Notes: generated from the letters alone by a model not told the origin. A stretch of DNA of 45,679 nt from SIG701 sp045544955 (GCA_045544955.1 JAZPZY010000017.1:1-45679), one strand, 5' to 3'; positions 1-7,977 are shown, counted from the stretch's first letter. Numbers and translations: made by a program.

Positions 1-483
1 ACCACAGTGTGGTGTTTTAAGCCCGTTGGGATTGCAGTTGCGAACAGTATTGACTAGCGTAACGAGCGGGAGTGCGGCGAAATGCATTTCGCCGCCTGCC
101 TCTCCCTTTTTCACCAGCCCAGCAGGGGGAGCCAAACAAAACAGACTACCATTCGGTAGTCTGTTTTTGTTTGCCACTTGTTGATTTCCCACCAGTGTCA
201 CCCGAAGAGCAGCCAACGCTCACTGACTGAGCGGGCGAAGTCGGTAGGCGACCGAGAAAAACGGTCCAGTGAACCGTTTTTCGACGGGAGATCACGAAAA
301 CAAGGAGAACAGCACGGCGAGAGTAAGCGAAGCGTCGAGCCGTGATGCGCGACTATGTTTTCGGAAGTCGATTTCGATAGCGTGCATGTTTCGCAGTACA
401 AACAGAGTCTGAATTTCTCAATCAGGTTGTCATCCGTTCGATGCCCAGTGCAGGAAATGTACCATTTCCTGCGGGGGAGCCAG
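1..483. other. Intergenic region with many inverted repeats, no gene recognised
   Basis: I see no credible gene here. A 67-codon minus-strand frame (198-401) has no Shine-Dalgarno site and is built from repeats. The stretch holds a perfect 22-nt palindrome at 74-95 centred on ATGCAT, whose core recurs at 8274-8296. It also has an A/T-flanked hairpin around 257-281 (AAAAACGGT paired with ACCGTTTTT) and a CACGGC/GCCGTG stem around 313-344. The word GGGGGAGCCA occurs just before both downstream terminators (near 126 and 474), so the layout looks like repeated terminator-plus-flank units. It could be the tail of an RNA operon or an old mobile element lying outside the window. Confidence 0.5.
141..170 (+). 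terminator. Intrinsic terminator of the ACAGACTACC family
   Basis: A perfect 10-bp stem, ACAGACTACC (141-150) with GGTAGTCTGT (155-164), has a 4-nt loop and a T-run. The same stem sequence recurs as a full hairpin at 9155-9184 and as single arms at 7186-7193 and 8199-8206, so it is a dispersed family in this genome. The upstream A-run would let it work in both directions. Confidence 0.75.
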
Positions 484-517
484 AAAAAAGCCTAACGCAA
501 TCGCGTTAGGCTTTTTT
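484..517 (+). terminator. Strong intrinsic terminator
   Basis: A 15-bp perfect stem (484-498 with 503-517) has loop AATC and ends in a T6 tract. It is A/T symmetric and so plausibly bidirectional. The gene it serves is not recognisable in the window. Confidence 0.8.
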
Positions 518-526
518 CAACGATGT

Positions 527-690
527 GTTCCGCAAGCGGAACGTGATGTATCCTTCGGAAGTGAAGTGCGCTTCGCGCGTGAAGTGTGCCTTCGGCACGA
601 GATTAGGAATACATCACTTCACTGCGACCGTAGGGAGCAACATCACTATGCGAAGCATAACTTCATTTGGCGTAGCCAAAACTTCACTAA
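527..690. repeat. Array of short hairpins separated by GTGAAGT / ACTTCAC spacers
   Basis: At least six small stem-loops lie in tandem: GTTCCGC/GCGGAAC (527-542), TCC-TTC-GGA (551-559), one at about 567-577, GTGCC-TTC-GGCAC (586-598), TATGC-GAA-GCATA (647-659) and TTGGC-GTA-GCCAA (667-679). The stems differ, but they are separated by near-constant 7-nt words: GTGATGT or GTGAAGT on the left half, and the reverse complements ACATCAC and ACTTCAC on the right half. GTGATGTAT (543-551) also pairs with ATACATCAC (609-617), so the array can fold into a larger cruciform. Short translated frames here are artefacts of the hairpins. Confidence 0.75.
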
Positions 691-696
691 AAGCTC

Positions 697-730
697 AAAG
701 TCCTTGATTTTCAAGGACTTTTGTGTTTTT
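697..730. terminator. Terminator-like hairpin, copy of the one at 4651
   Basis: The stem AAAGTCCTTGA (697-707) pairs with TCAAGGACTTT (711-721), followed by TGTGTTTTT on the plus strand. It lies just past the stop of the minus-strand AraC gene, so it can end that transcript. It is nearly identical to the hairpin at 4651-4690, including the downstream GTGTTTTT. Confidence 0.65.
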
Positions 731-745
731 GAGGGAATAACCATA

Positions 746-1534
746 TTATAGTTTATTCCTGTATTTTCCGGGAGAAATCCCGGTTTCTTTTTTGAACAGT
801 CGGCAGAAATACTGCAGTGAGGAGAAGCCACTTTGCGTCGCGCATTCTTCCAAAGTCATAAATGGGTACCTTATAAGCTTTTTTGCGTGATCCAATCGGA
901 CCTTTATCAGGTATTTTGACGGTGATATTCCGTACTTAGCTTTAAAAAGCTTTCTGATATAGACCTCACTTACGCCGATTTGATCGGCAAGCAAGGAAAT
1001 GCTGAATTCGGGAAGGTTGAAGCTCTCATCGATATATCGCAGGGCTTCGGATGCCTTATTCTCTTTGTTTTTGCCAAGATAGATTTTTTGCGCATCTTGC
1101 TGGAGAATACTGTATATGCCATATAAGATCGACATACATTCTGTTTTTGCATTGACGGAGGGGGAATCGTATTTGTTTAACAACTTCAAAAAAAGATTAT
1201 TTGTATTTTTTTGTTTTTGATTTGGATATAAAACACCATATCTTGCTTCAGTTTCGGCAAACTGAAAATCACAAAAAATAAATTGATAGTCGTTTGTGTG
1301 TATAAACATTGTGTACACGGCGCGGTAAGGCAAATAAAACACATCCCCTTCGCCTGCGTGAAATTCTATTTTGTCATCAAAACGATAGGTACAGCTTCCC
1401 GCTATGACATAAATGAATGCGTCGCAATGTCTGCCCTCAACGGTAATCGGCTTTCGATGATCAATCTTACCTTTGACTACCGATATTATTTTTTGAATAC
1501 AGAGATTTTCTTGCGTAATATCCGTTTTTTTCAT
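746..1534 (-). CDS. AraC-family transcriptional regulator
   Basis: This 262-residue protein has the AraC/XylS layout: an N-terminal cupin-like sensor domain (about residues 20-110, with a GEGDVFYLPY turn) and two C-terminal helix-turn-helix motifs. The first lies around SISLLADQIGVSEVYIRKLF and the second around CATQSGFSSLQYFCRLF, ending in the family signature FKKETGISPGKYR. An ATG 84 bases upstream is possible, but the ATG at 1534 follows a strong GGAAGGGGG Shine-Dalgarno at good spacing and is preferred. It is divergent from the glycyl radical enzyme operon across about 155 bp, the usual position for a substrate-responsive activator of that operon. The ligand is unknown. Confidence 0.85.
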   Translation of the reverse strand: MKKTDITQENLCIQKIISVVKGKIDHRKPITVEGRHCDAFIYVIAGSCTYRFDDKIEFHAGEGDVFYLPYRAVYTMFIHTNDYQFIFCDFQFAETEARYGVLYPNQKQKNTNNLFLKLLNKYDSPSVNAKTECMSILYGIYSILQQDAQKIYLGKNKENKASEALRYIDESFNLPEFSISLLADQIGVSEVYIRKLFKAKYGISPSKYLIKVRLDHAKKLIRYPFMTLEECATQSGFSSLQYFCRLFKKETGISPGKYRNKL

Positions 1535-1636
1535 CAGACCGCCCCCTTCCTTTTTCATAATATCATAATTATCATATAAAATCAATACATATAGATAATT
1601 CTGTTTCGAAAAATGCAAAAATATCGGTAAAACATA

Positions 1637-1665
1637 TTTACATTAGTTAGCAAAAGTGATATTCT
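1637..1665 (+). promoter_or_regulatory. Likely promoter of the glycyl radical enzyme operon
   Basis: TTTACA (1637-1642), a 17-bp spacer and TATTCT (1660-1665) lie just upstream of the GAAAGGA ribosome site (1674-1680). The weak -10 suits an activator-dependent promoter next to a divergent AraC gene, but it leaves almost no 5' untranslated region, so a more upstream start is possible. Confidence 0.4.
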
Positions 1666-1690
1666 TTTTTTTTGAAAGGATGTGATTTAT

Positions 1691-3751
1691 ATGTCTTTGT
1701 CGAGGGAAGAATTATTGAATTGGGTTGAAAATCGTATTGTATTTGGTGAGGGGCTTGATATATTAAAGAACGATTGCGAAATTATTGAATTCGTTCTTGA
1801 CCACTGCGAAATTGACGTTCCCGATCAAAACAGATTTTTTATAAATGCGGATTACGAGGATATACCGTATTTTGTGATAAGAAAACGCAGGAAGAGCCTT
1901 GGTGACCTTGTTCCACCAAGCCTTCGTGAAGGAATGGAAGCCTTGGCATATACCGGTTCTTACGATTATTCGCACACCACCGCCGAGTGGGGAAGTGTCA
2001 TAAAGCTTGGAATTTACGGATTGAGAAACCGTGTATCCGAATATGCTATGAGTCATTCCTCAAATGTGAACGCAATGGGCTTCTGCGAGCAGATATTGAG
2101 GGTGTATAATGCCGCGTTAAGATTTATGAAGCGTGCTGCCGACACAGCCGCGCTGTGCGGAAGGACGGAGATGGCGTCTTCGTTGCTTCGCTTGACCAAT
2201 CATGCACCGTCCAATTTATTTGAGGCTTTGCAAACCTCAATCATATACTATCATCTTCAGCAGTTCTTTGACGGTACATATTTAAGAACGCTTGGAAGAC
2301 TCGACAATTTGTATTATCCCTACTACGCGCGTGAAAACAAAAATGAAGCTGATAAATTGCTTTTGGATTATATCAAAGAGATCGATCGATTGAAAGCACC
2401 AGCCAACATTCCGTTCGCCCTTGGCGGAACGGATGAAAGCGGGGAATGCTTGATCAACGAGCTCTCATATGTTTGGCTTGATACGTACGAAAAGGCGAGA
2501 ACCACCAATACCAAACTTCATATTTTATACTCGGAGTATACTCCGGAGGACATTATTAGGAAGGCCTTTCGACATATCCGCGGGGGAAATAACAGTATCG
2601 TATTTATGTCTGACAGGCGTGTAATCGAGGCTTTGGAAAAACAAGGGGTTGCGCATCAGGATGCGGTGGATTATCACGTTGTCGGTTGCTATGAGTGCGG
2701 CGGTGCGGGAGAGCTCACTTGCTCCTGTAATGCGCGGGTGAATATCCCGAAGGCGTTGGAGCTTGCTTTGAACGGCGGCAGGGATATGCTTACGGGAAAA
2801 CTCATCGGATTGGAAAATGACGGGCATTTTGAAAGCTTTGACGCGCTGTATAGAGAGTTTGAAAGACAGCTGACGTATTTGTGCAAATGCGCTATGACGG
2901 TTACAAGTCTATATGAATCACGTTATGCTGAAATTCATTCTGCACCGATCCTTTCGGGCACGTACACATCGGCACTCCAAAAGGGCGGAGATCTATATCT
3001 GGATTATTCTGCCAAATATAATAGCTCTTCCTTGAATGCAATCGGTCTTGCGACTGCCACCGATTCCTTGGCGGCAATAAGGAAGGCGGTCTTTGAGGAT
3101 AAAACGGTTACATTAAAAGAATTTACCGAAATTTTGAAATCAAACTGGAAAGAGAAAGAATATTTCAGATTGTTGATTAAAAATAAATATCCTAAATTTG
3201 GTCAGGGTGATATAAACACAGATAAAATAGCAAAAAGAATTGTAGACATGCTATCGGATACTGTAAGTTACAAGCCGAACGTAAAGGGCGGAAACTGGAG
3301 ACTTGGATTGTTTTCAATAGATTGGAGATGGGACTTTGGTGAAAAGACCGCGGCATCTGCCGACGGAAGACACCGGGGCGAAACGCTTTCTCAAAACACG
3401 AGCGCAAGCTTTGGTGCGGATAAAGAGGGGGCAACGGCACACTTGATCTCCGCTGCAAGAATTGATATGTCAAAAACTCCTAACGGAGCAATCGTTGACA
3501 TTGACCTTCACTCCTCGGCTGTTCGAGGTGAAAACGGAATCACCGCGCTTCTCTCAAGCCTGAAGACCTATTTTGAACTCGGTGGTTTTGCAGTTCATTA
3601 TAATGTTCTTGACACGGATATTTTGATGGATGCAAAGAAGAACCCTGAAAAATATCCTACATTGCAGGTCAGACTTTGCGGTTGGAACGTGCTTTTTTCT
3701 ACGTTGAGCGAAAAAGAAAAGGATGAATTTATAGCGAGGTCGATGAAATGA
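1691..3751 (+). CDS. Glycyl radical enzyme of unknown substrate (pyruvate formate-lyase superfamily)
   Basis: The 686-residue protein is a full glycyl radical enzyme. Near the C-terminus, VRLCGWN matches the glycyl loop, with the radical glycine at about Gly664. The thiyl-radical loop is GCYECGG, with Cys333 and Glu335 forming the CxE pair seen in dehydratases and C-X lyases, not the adjacent cysteines of true pyruvate formate-lyase. Other family landmarks are GRLDNLYYPYY, NIPKALELALNGG and SADGRHRGETLSQ. Family enzymes do anaerobic eliminations, decarboxylations or C-C cleavage in the cytosol. At 686 residues it is shorter than most members. A GTG nine bases upstream touches the Shine-Dalgarno, so the ATG at 1691 is chosen. 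It overlaps its activase by 4 nt. The substrate cannot be assigned from sequence. Confidence 0.9.
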   Translation: MSLSREELLNWVENRIVFGEGLDILKNDCEIIEFVLDHCEIDVPDQNRFFINADYEDIPYFVIRKRRKSLGDLVPPSLREGMEALAYTGSYDYSHTTAEWGSVIKLGIYGLRNRVSEYAMSHSSNVNAMGFCEQILRVYNAALRFMKRAADTAALCGRTEMASSLLRLTNHAPSNLFEALQTSIIYYHLQQFFDGTYLRTLGRLDNLYYPYYARENKNEADKLLLDYIKEIDRLKAPANIPFALGGTDESGECLINELSYVWLDTYEKARTTNTKLHILYSEYTPEDIIRKAFRHIRGGNNSIVFMSDRRVIEALEKQGVAHQDAVDYHVVGCYECGGAGELTCSCNARVNIPKALELALNGGRDMLTGKLIGLENDGHFESFDALYREFERQLTYLCKCAMTVTSLYESRYAEIHSAPILSGTYTSALQKGGDLYLDYSAKYNSSSLNAIGLATATDSLAAIRKAVFEDKTVTLKEFTEILKSNWKEKEYFRLLIKNKYPKFGQGDINTDKIAKRIVDMLSDTVSYKPNVKGGNWRLGLFSIDWRWDFGEKTAASADGRHRGETLSQNTSASFGADKEGATAHLISAARIDMSKTPNGAIVDIDLHSSAVRGENGITALLSSLKTYFELGGFAVHYNVLDTDILMDAKKNPEKYPTLQVRLCGWNVLFSTLSEKEKDEFIARSMK

Positions 3752-4587
3752 AAGGTATGATTTCGGGAATCAAAAGAATGGAGATTCACGACGGAGACGG
3801 TCTGCGTACCACGGTCTTTTTCAAGGGGTGCCCCCTTCGGTGTATCTGGTGCCATAATCCGGAGAGCCTTTCCTTTGAAAAGCAAATTGCTTTTTCCCAA
3901 AACAAGTGCATATCCTGCGGTATTTGCAAAAACGAAAGAAATGAAGAAGCAGCACAGAGGTGTCCCGTTAGCGCCATAGAGGTATACGGCAGGGAATATG
4001 AAGCGGAGGAGCTTGTTGGTATTCTGCTGCAGGATGAAGTTTTTTTCAAAAACAGCGGCGGAGGTGTTACACTTTCGGGCGGAGAATGTCTTGCTCAACC
4101 TGATTTTTGCATTGCGCTTGCAAAGCTTTTGTATGAGAGAGGCATCAGTGTTTACGTCGATACCTGCGGCTACGTAAAGCGCGAAATATTTGAAAAAATG
4201 ATTCCTTACACCGATAAGTTACTGTATGATATCAAGGCGATAGATGCAACGGTTCACGAGAAATGCACGGGCAGACAGAATCGTTTGATACTGGATAACC
4301 TGAAATATCTTTGCAACAAGGGGTGCAAAATCGAAATTCGGTATCCTCTTGTAAAGGGATATAACGATTTCGAATGTGAGGATATTGCGAAGCTTTTAAG
4401 CGGATTGCAGGGAATAACAAAGGTGAAGGTATTGCAGTACCATTCCTTTTCCGCATCAAGATATGAAGCTCTCGGTATGTTCAATACGCTTCCCGATACC
4501 AAAACAACGTCTTATGATATTGAAGCGGCGGTAAATATTTTTAAGAGCTACGGGTTGCATGCCGTTAACGGAATGCGGGAGGATTAA
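3748..4587 (+). CDS. Glycyl radical enzyme activase (radical SAM)
   Basis: This 279-residue radical SAM enzyme would install the glycyl radical on the preceding gene product, using S-adenosylmethionine and a [4Fe-4S] cluster. The cluster motif CxxxCxxC is at Cys28, Cys32 and Cys35 (GCPLRCIWC), and the SAM-contacting GGE lies at about 111-113. A ferredoxin-like insert has Cys54, Cys57, Cys60 and Cys72, enough for one extra [4Fe-4S] cluster where many non-PFL activases carry two. The ATG overlaps the TGA of the enzyme gene (ATGA), giving translational coupling and a one-to-one partnership. The length is typical. Confidence 0.92.
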   Translation: MKGMISGIKRMEIHDGDGLRTTVFFKGCPLRCIWCHNPESLSFEKQIAFSQNKCISCGICKNERNEEAAQRCPVSAIEVYGREYEAEELVGILLQDEVFFKNSGGGVTLSGGECLAQPDFCIALAKLLYERGISVYVDTCGYVKREIFEKMIPYTDKLLYDIKAIDATVHEKCTGRQNRLILDNLKYLCNKGCKIEIRYPLVKGYNDFECEDIAKLLSGLQGITKVKVLQYHSFSASRYEALGMFNTLPDTKTTSYDIEAAVNIFKSYGLHAVNGMRED

Positions 4588-4595
4588 ACGGCTGA

Positions 4596-4620
4596 GTTGC
4601 ATTTTTGTACTATGAGCCCA
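4596..4620. repeat. 25-bp dispersed repeat, copy 1
   Basis: This 25-mer (starting GTTGCA and ending GAGCCCA) recurs at 7152-7176 with one mismatch. Both copies lie just downstream of plus-strand genes, and the second copy directly abuts a 46-bp inverted repeat. Confidence 0.7.
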
Positions 4621-4650
4621 TAATGGGGCAACAATTTTGCACCCTAACAC

Positions 4651-4690
4651 AAAAGTCCTTGATTTTCAAGGGCTTTTCGTGTTTTTAGGG
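4651..4690 (+). terminator. Terminator of the glycyl radical enzyme operon
   Basis: The stem AAAAGTCCTTGA (4651-4662) pairs with TCAAGGGCTTTT (4666-4677, one G-T pair), followed by a T-rich tail. It nearly duplicates the hairpin at 697-730. Confidence 0.75.
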
Positions 4691-4759
4691 GCAAAAAACA
4701 ACCCCCTTTCACCAGGGCACCTGTTCTGCAATCTTATAGCTTGAACCGGCAACTTTTTG

Positions 4760-4788
4760 TTGAAAATTTTAAGTTTAGATGGTATAAT
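4760..4788 (+). promoter_or_regulatory. Sigma-A promoter of the triple-domain hydrolase gene
   Basis: TTGAAA (4760-4765), a 17-bp spacer and a perfect TATAAT (4783-4788) give a start near 4795. The gene therefore has its own transcript, with a leader of about 160 nt. Confidence 0.85.
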
Positions 4789-4794
4789 GAATTT

Positions 4795-4956
4795 AAAGTG
4801 TGTTAGCTTGAAAGGGTACGCAGAGTGCGTCAAAGCTTGCTCTATTTCACGCTTAGGATTTACTCAAAGGTTATGCCCTCGCAGGTTACTTTGGAAGCAT
4901 AGTAAGTTCCTCATAGTTTATGCGGCTGCCCAAAGGACAGCGGAATGGAGATTATA
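4795..4956 (+). ncRNA. Structured 5' leader, possible cis-regulatory RNA
   Basis: About 160 nt separate the predicted transcription start from the ATG. The leader can fold: ACGCA-GAG-TGCGT (about 4818-4830) sits inside an outer AGCTT/AAAGCT pairing, and CTGCCC-AAA-GGACAG forms a hairpin just before the GGAG ribosome site. No known riboswitch class is recognised, and no U-run terminator is seen, so any control would be at translation. A 66-codon frame crosses it without a convincing ribosome site and is not called. Confidence 0.35.
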
Positions 4957-7071
4957 ATGAGAATCTGTTTTATGTGTGATTTGCATCTTCCGTTTGACAA
5001 GAATGCTTTGCAATATCGAGTTTTGGAATGGGCGATTGCAGATGCTAAGAAAAAACAACCTGATTGCATTGCTTTTTGCGGGGACGCCACATGTGACGGA
5101 AATGAGGCGGTGTATGATTATTTTGTCAGAGCTGTTGGGGAAACAGGTATTCCTTTTCTATACATTCCGGGCAATTCTGATTTAAGATCTTTAGAAAGTG
5201 AAAAAACGATTCGCACAAAGGCATCTCCGTGTAAAAACAAGATGAATGGAATTTCAATATACGCTCTCAACGATTGTGATGGGCGTATATCGGACGAGCA
5301 GCTTCAAGTGCTTGCGGATTCGGGTGATAACGATATAGTTTTTATGCATCATCCATTGGAAAACCACAACGCAGAAACGGCAGATAAATTGTTGAAATGG
5401 CGTGAGTTACACAAACGAACAGTGGTTTTTTACGGTCATATGCATCGCTCTGTTGTTAATGAAAATTCTGTAAGCCTGCAAGCAATGGATCCGGATAAGT
5501 CTATTGGAGAGTCTCCGTGTATCACTTACTATGAAACGGATACGAAGGAAATTCATAAAGCACATTATTTCTCACCTGTTCCAACGGATCTATATCAATA
5601 CTTTGGAGTATCTTGTTATGATCCGTTCGAGCAGATTCGATTTGCAATAAGGAACAATTTAAAATATCTCGAATTGCGTCCCAACTGCGTTGGACGAGAT
5701 ATCAACGAGCTCGAATCCTTGATACATATTTGGCGTCGCAATGGCGGTGAGGGCCTGTCACTTCACTTGCCGGATGTTGCTTGGAAAGATGGAGCTGTTT
5801 TGGCAGATAAAACATATGATAGACTAATTGAACTTGTTTCCATCTTGAAGGTTGATCGTGTAACGCAGCATGTGCCGAAGGTGTCTGTAAAGGAGATCGA
5901 AGGAGATAGCAAAATTCTGGAAAAAATATGTGCATATATTGCTGATAGGCTAAATGGAATCTCCCATGATATTGTGGTTGGTGTGGAGAATATGCATATG
6001 ACAGAAAATGAATCGGCTGACGCCAACAGACGATTTGGTTATATCCCCGAAGAATGTATAACTTATATGGAAACGCTGGCAAGGCTATGTAAGCACAAGG
6101 TCGGAGTGAACTTTGATATAGGGCATGCGAGAAATAATGCTCCGTATAGTCAGAAATATCAAATCAGCACATGGTTTTCTATGCTTGGTAAGTATATCGT
6201 CGGTTACCATATGCATCAAGTTAAATATGAAAACGGTACTTTTGAGAATCATATGCCAATAGAAGATGTATATGGAAATCTCATAAGTTACGCCTCCTTT
6301 TTTAAATGTTGGTTGACGGGTAGGATCAATAAAGCGCCTGTTATTTTTGAGATGCGTCCCGAAAATGCTTATGAAATAACCATAAATACATTTGAGCATT
6401 ACAAAAGGAAAAAAGTATCTGATATACATTCCCATACCGTTTATAGTCAGTGTGGGAGAGATGATCCTCACGAAATCATTATGACTGCAATAGAAAACGG
6501 GTTATCCTTGTTTGGAATAAGCGATCATAATTATGGGATCGGTGATCGGAAAAAAGCATATGTTGCCGAAATGCGAGAACTTGCTTTGCAATACAGGGAT
6601 AAGATCAACCTGCTTTGCGGCATTGAGATAGCAACATTGCCTGATTTTTATGATATAAAGTGCCCTGACGAAATTAAAGATTTTGATTATTGTCTTATTG
6701 AGCATATAACATATGAAAACAGCATCGTGAAGGATAAGCTTTTTGAATTTTGCGATAATGTGGGAATATTGTGCGGAATTGCGCACACTGATCTATTTGC
6801 ATATTGTGATATGTATGGCTTTGATTACGCTGAATTCTTTAATAAAATGGGAAAAAACAAAATTTTTTGGGAAATGAATGTCAGCTATGACAGTATTCAT
6901 AAATACAAAGAACATCAATATGTAATCGACTTTATGAATGATGCTGAAAAGCAAAAGATCATAAAGGATGCGGGCGTTTATATCAGCGTTGGATTTGATA
7001 GCCACAGGTACGAGGATTACGATGGCTTCAGGGTTCACGAAATGTATGATTTTTTACAGAAAATCACATAA
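4957..7071 (+). CDS. Triple-domain metallo-hydrolase: metallophosphoesterase + TIM barrel + PHP
   Basis: This 704-residue protein fuses three domains, each with its metal-ligand set. Residues 1-210 are a calcineurin-like metallophosphoesterase: Asp8/His10, GD at 42-43, GN at 72-73, His131 or His132, and GHMH at 160-163. Residues about 212-475 match a xylose isomerase/AP-endonuclease-2 type TIM barrel with Glu344 (VGVEN), Asp387 and His390 (FDIGH), His418/His420 and Glu465. Residues about 487-704 are a PHP phosphoesterase: His491/His493, Asp523/His524, Glu557, His583, His610 and Asp681/His683. There is no signal peptide or membrane segment, so it is cytosolic. The ATG at 4957 follows GGAG at 6-nt spacing; an ATG 12 bases upstream is less good. 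Base composition is AT-rich. The substrate is unknown; a phosphorylated sugar, nucleotide or nucleic acid is inference only. Confidence 0.85.
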   Translation: MRICFMCDLHLPFDKNALQYRVLEWAIADAKKKQPDCIAFCGDATCDGNEAVYDYFVRAVGETGIPFLYIPGNSDLRSLESEKTIRTKASPCKNKMNGISIYALNDCDGRISDEQLQVLADSGDNDIVFMHHPLENHNAETADKLLKWRELHKRTVVFYGHMHRSVVNENSVSLQAMDPDKSIGESPCITYYETDTKEIHKAHYFSPVPTDLYQYFGVSCYDPFEQIRFAIRNNLKYLELRPNCVGRDINELESLIHIWRRNGGEGLSLHLPDVAWKDGAVLADKTYDRLIELVSILKVDRVTQHVPKVSVKEIEGDSKILEKICAYIADRLNGISHDIVVGVENMHMTENESADANRRFGYIPEECITYMETLARLCKHKVGVNFDIGHARNNAPYSQKYQISTWFSMLGKYIVGYHMHQVKYENGTFENHMPIEDVYGNLISYASFFKCWLTGRINKAPVIFEMRPENAYEITINTFEHYKRKKVSDIHSHTVYSQCGRDDPHEIIMTAIENGLSLFGISDHNYGIGDRKKAYVAEMRELALQYRDKINLLCGIEIATLPDFYDIKCPDEIKDFDYCLIEHITYENSIVKDKLFEFCDNVGILCGIAHTDLFAYCDMYGFDYAEFFNKMGKNKIFWEMNVSYDSIHKYKEHQYVIDFMNDAEKQKIIKDAGVYISVGFDSHRYEDYDGFRVHEMYDFLQKIT

Positions 7072-7175
7072 AAACGATAGATGAACTTTTTGCCCAATCA
7101 TCCTTAAGTGAATTTTGAAAATGTTTTAACGAATTTTCGGAAAAATAAACGGTTGCAGTTTTGTACTATGAGCCC

Positions 7176-7221
7176 AAATAGAAACAGACTACCAAATGCG
7201 TGATGTTCTTAGCGGAGAAAT
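7176..7221 (+). repeat. 46-bp inverted repeat, left copy
   Basis: This 46-mer matches the reverse complement of 8171-8216. The first 18 bases are identical, the next 12 differ but have equal length, and the last 16 are identical. Together the copies bracket the S51 peptidase gene and the palindromic element. The 18-base arm contains the ACAGACTACC word also found in terminators at 141 and 9155. Confidence 0.8.
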
Positions 7222-7265
7222 CATAAATAACTTTACTTAATTTAATCCACAGAAAACAAATAATA

Positions 7266-7301
7266 AACCCCGACAGATTCATCATAAAATCTGTCGGGGT
7301 T
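7266..7301 (-). terminator. Terminator of the S51 peptidase gene
   Basis: A perfect 14-bp stem (7266-7279 with 7288-7301) with an 8-nt loop begins four bases past the minus-strand stop and runs into TTTATTATTTG on that strand. Confidence 0.85.
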
Positions 7302-7304
7302 ATC

Positions 7305-7889
7305 TTATATTTCAAAAACAATAAAATCTTGATCTCGAAGTTTAATAATATTTTGTTCTCCTGCCTCGATTAAAGCCATATAGTCTTGTTCTCTCAAGTC
7401 TGAATAATGACATATTAAAATTCCGTCAAATAAACGTAATCCGGAAAAATCCGTTAAGCCATATGTGTCAACATCATATTTGGCTACATGTTGAATAGAG
7501 CGAGAAGCAATATGTGCACCGGCACTACCGCCGATATACATTGCTCCGCGAGACAAACAATCAAGTATCACCTTTTCTGCTCTTGATTCTCTAATTCTTT
7601 TCAAGGTTCCAAAAGTATTTCCACCGCTAATGTATATAACATCTATATGAGTATTTGCATCGAATTCAGCGGGGGAAAAATAATTGAAAACATATATGTT
7701 TTCTTGGGAAAATCCGAATTCAGAAAGGCGTTGGTAGAATTTTTTGCTTTTTATTGCTTCTTCAGTGGCTTTTTCGTTTGGGAAGTACAGTACCTTGCAT
7801 TGACCAATCAGATGTGGCAAATTGTCATATATGCATTTAGCTGATTCGCCGTTTCTAAAATCGCATGATGATAATAAGATTTTTGACAT
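7305..7889 (-). CDS. Peptidase S51 family protein (dipeptidase E-like)
   Basis: This 194-residue protein has the S51 (PepE/cyanophycinase) fold markers: YISGGNTF near 87-94, the nucleophile elbow GGSAGA with Ser122, and His161 in CHYSD as the likely catalytic histidine. S51 enzymes are cytosolic serine peptidases, some specific for N-terminal Asp dipeptides. The protein is slightly shorter than E. coli PepE. It has AAAGGA upstream at long spacing, its own terminator and no operon partner. The gene lies between 46-bp inverted repeats (7176 and 8171), which hints that the segment moved or is a repeat hotspot. Confidence 0.8.
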   Translation of the reverse strand: MSKILLSSCDFRNGESAKCIYDNLPHLIGQCKVLYFPNEKATEEAIKSKKFYQRLSEFGFSQENIYVFNYFSPAEFDANTHIDVIYISGGNTFGTLKRIRESRAEKVILDCLSRGAMYIGGSAGAHIASRSIQHVAKYDVDTYGLTDFSGLRLFDGILICHYSDLREQDYMALIEAGEQNIIKLRDQDFIVFEI

Positions 7890-7977
7890 TGGTATATCAA
7901 TCCTTTATCGCCAGTTTCGCCTTTGTATTACAAAGGCATCGGGCAAAGCCCACACCCCTACGGTTGCACGCATCCTA

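Noticed and set aside
198..401. 67-codon minus-strand frame in the left-hand repeat region
   Set aside because: No ribosome site, sequence made of inverted repeats, no recognisable family.
527..690. Possible CRISPR array from regularly spaced words
   Set aside because: The constant words are only 7 nt, the intervening sequences are hairpins of unequal length, and orientation reverses midway.
1691..3751. Annotation as pyruvate formate-lyase
   Set aside because: The active-site loop is CxE rather than the adjacent Cys-Cys of PFL, and the chain is about 70 residues shorter.
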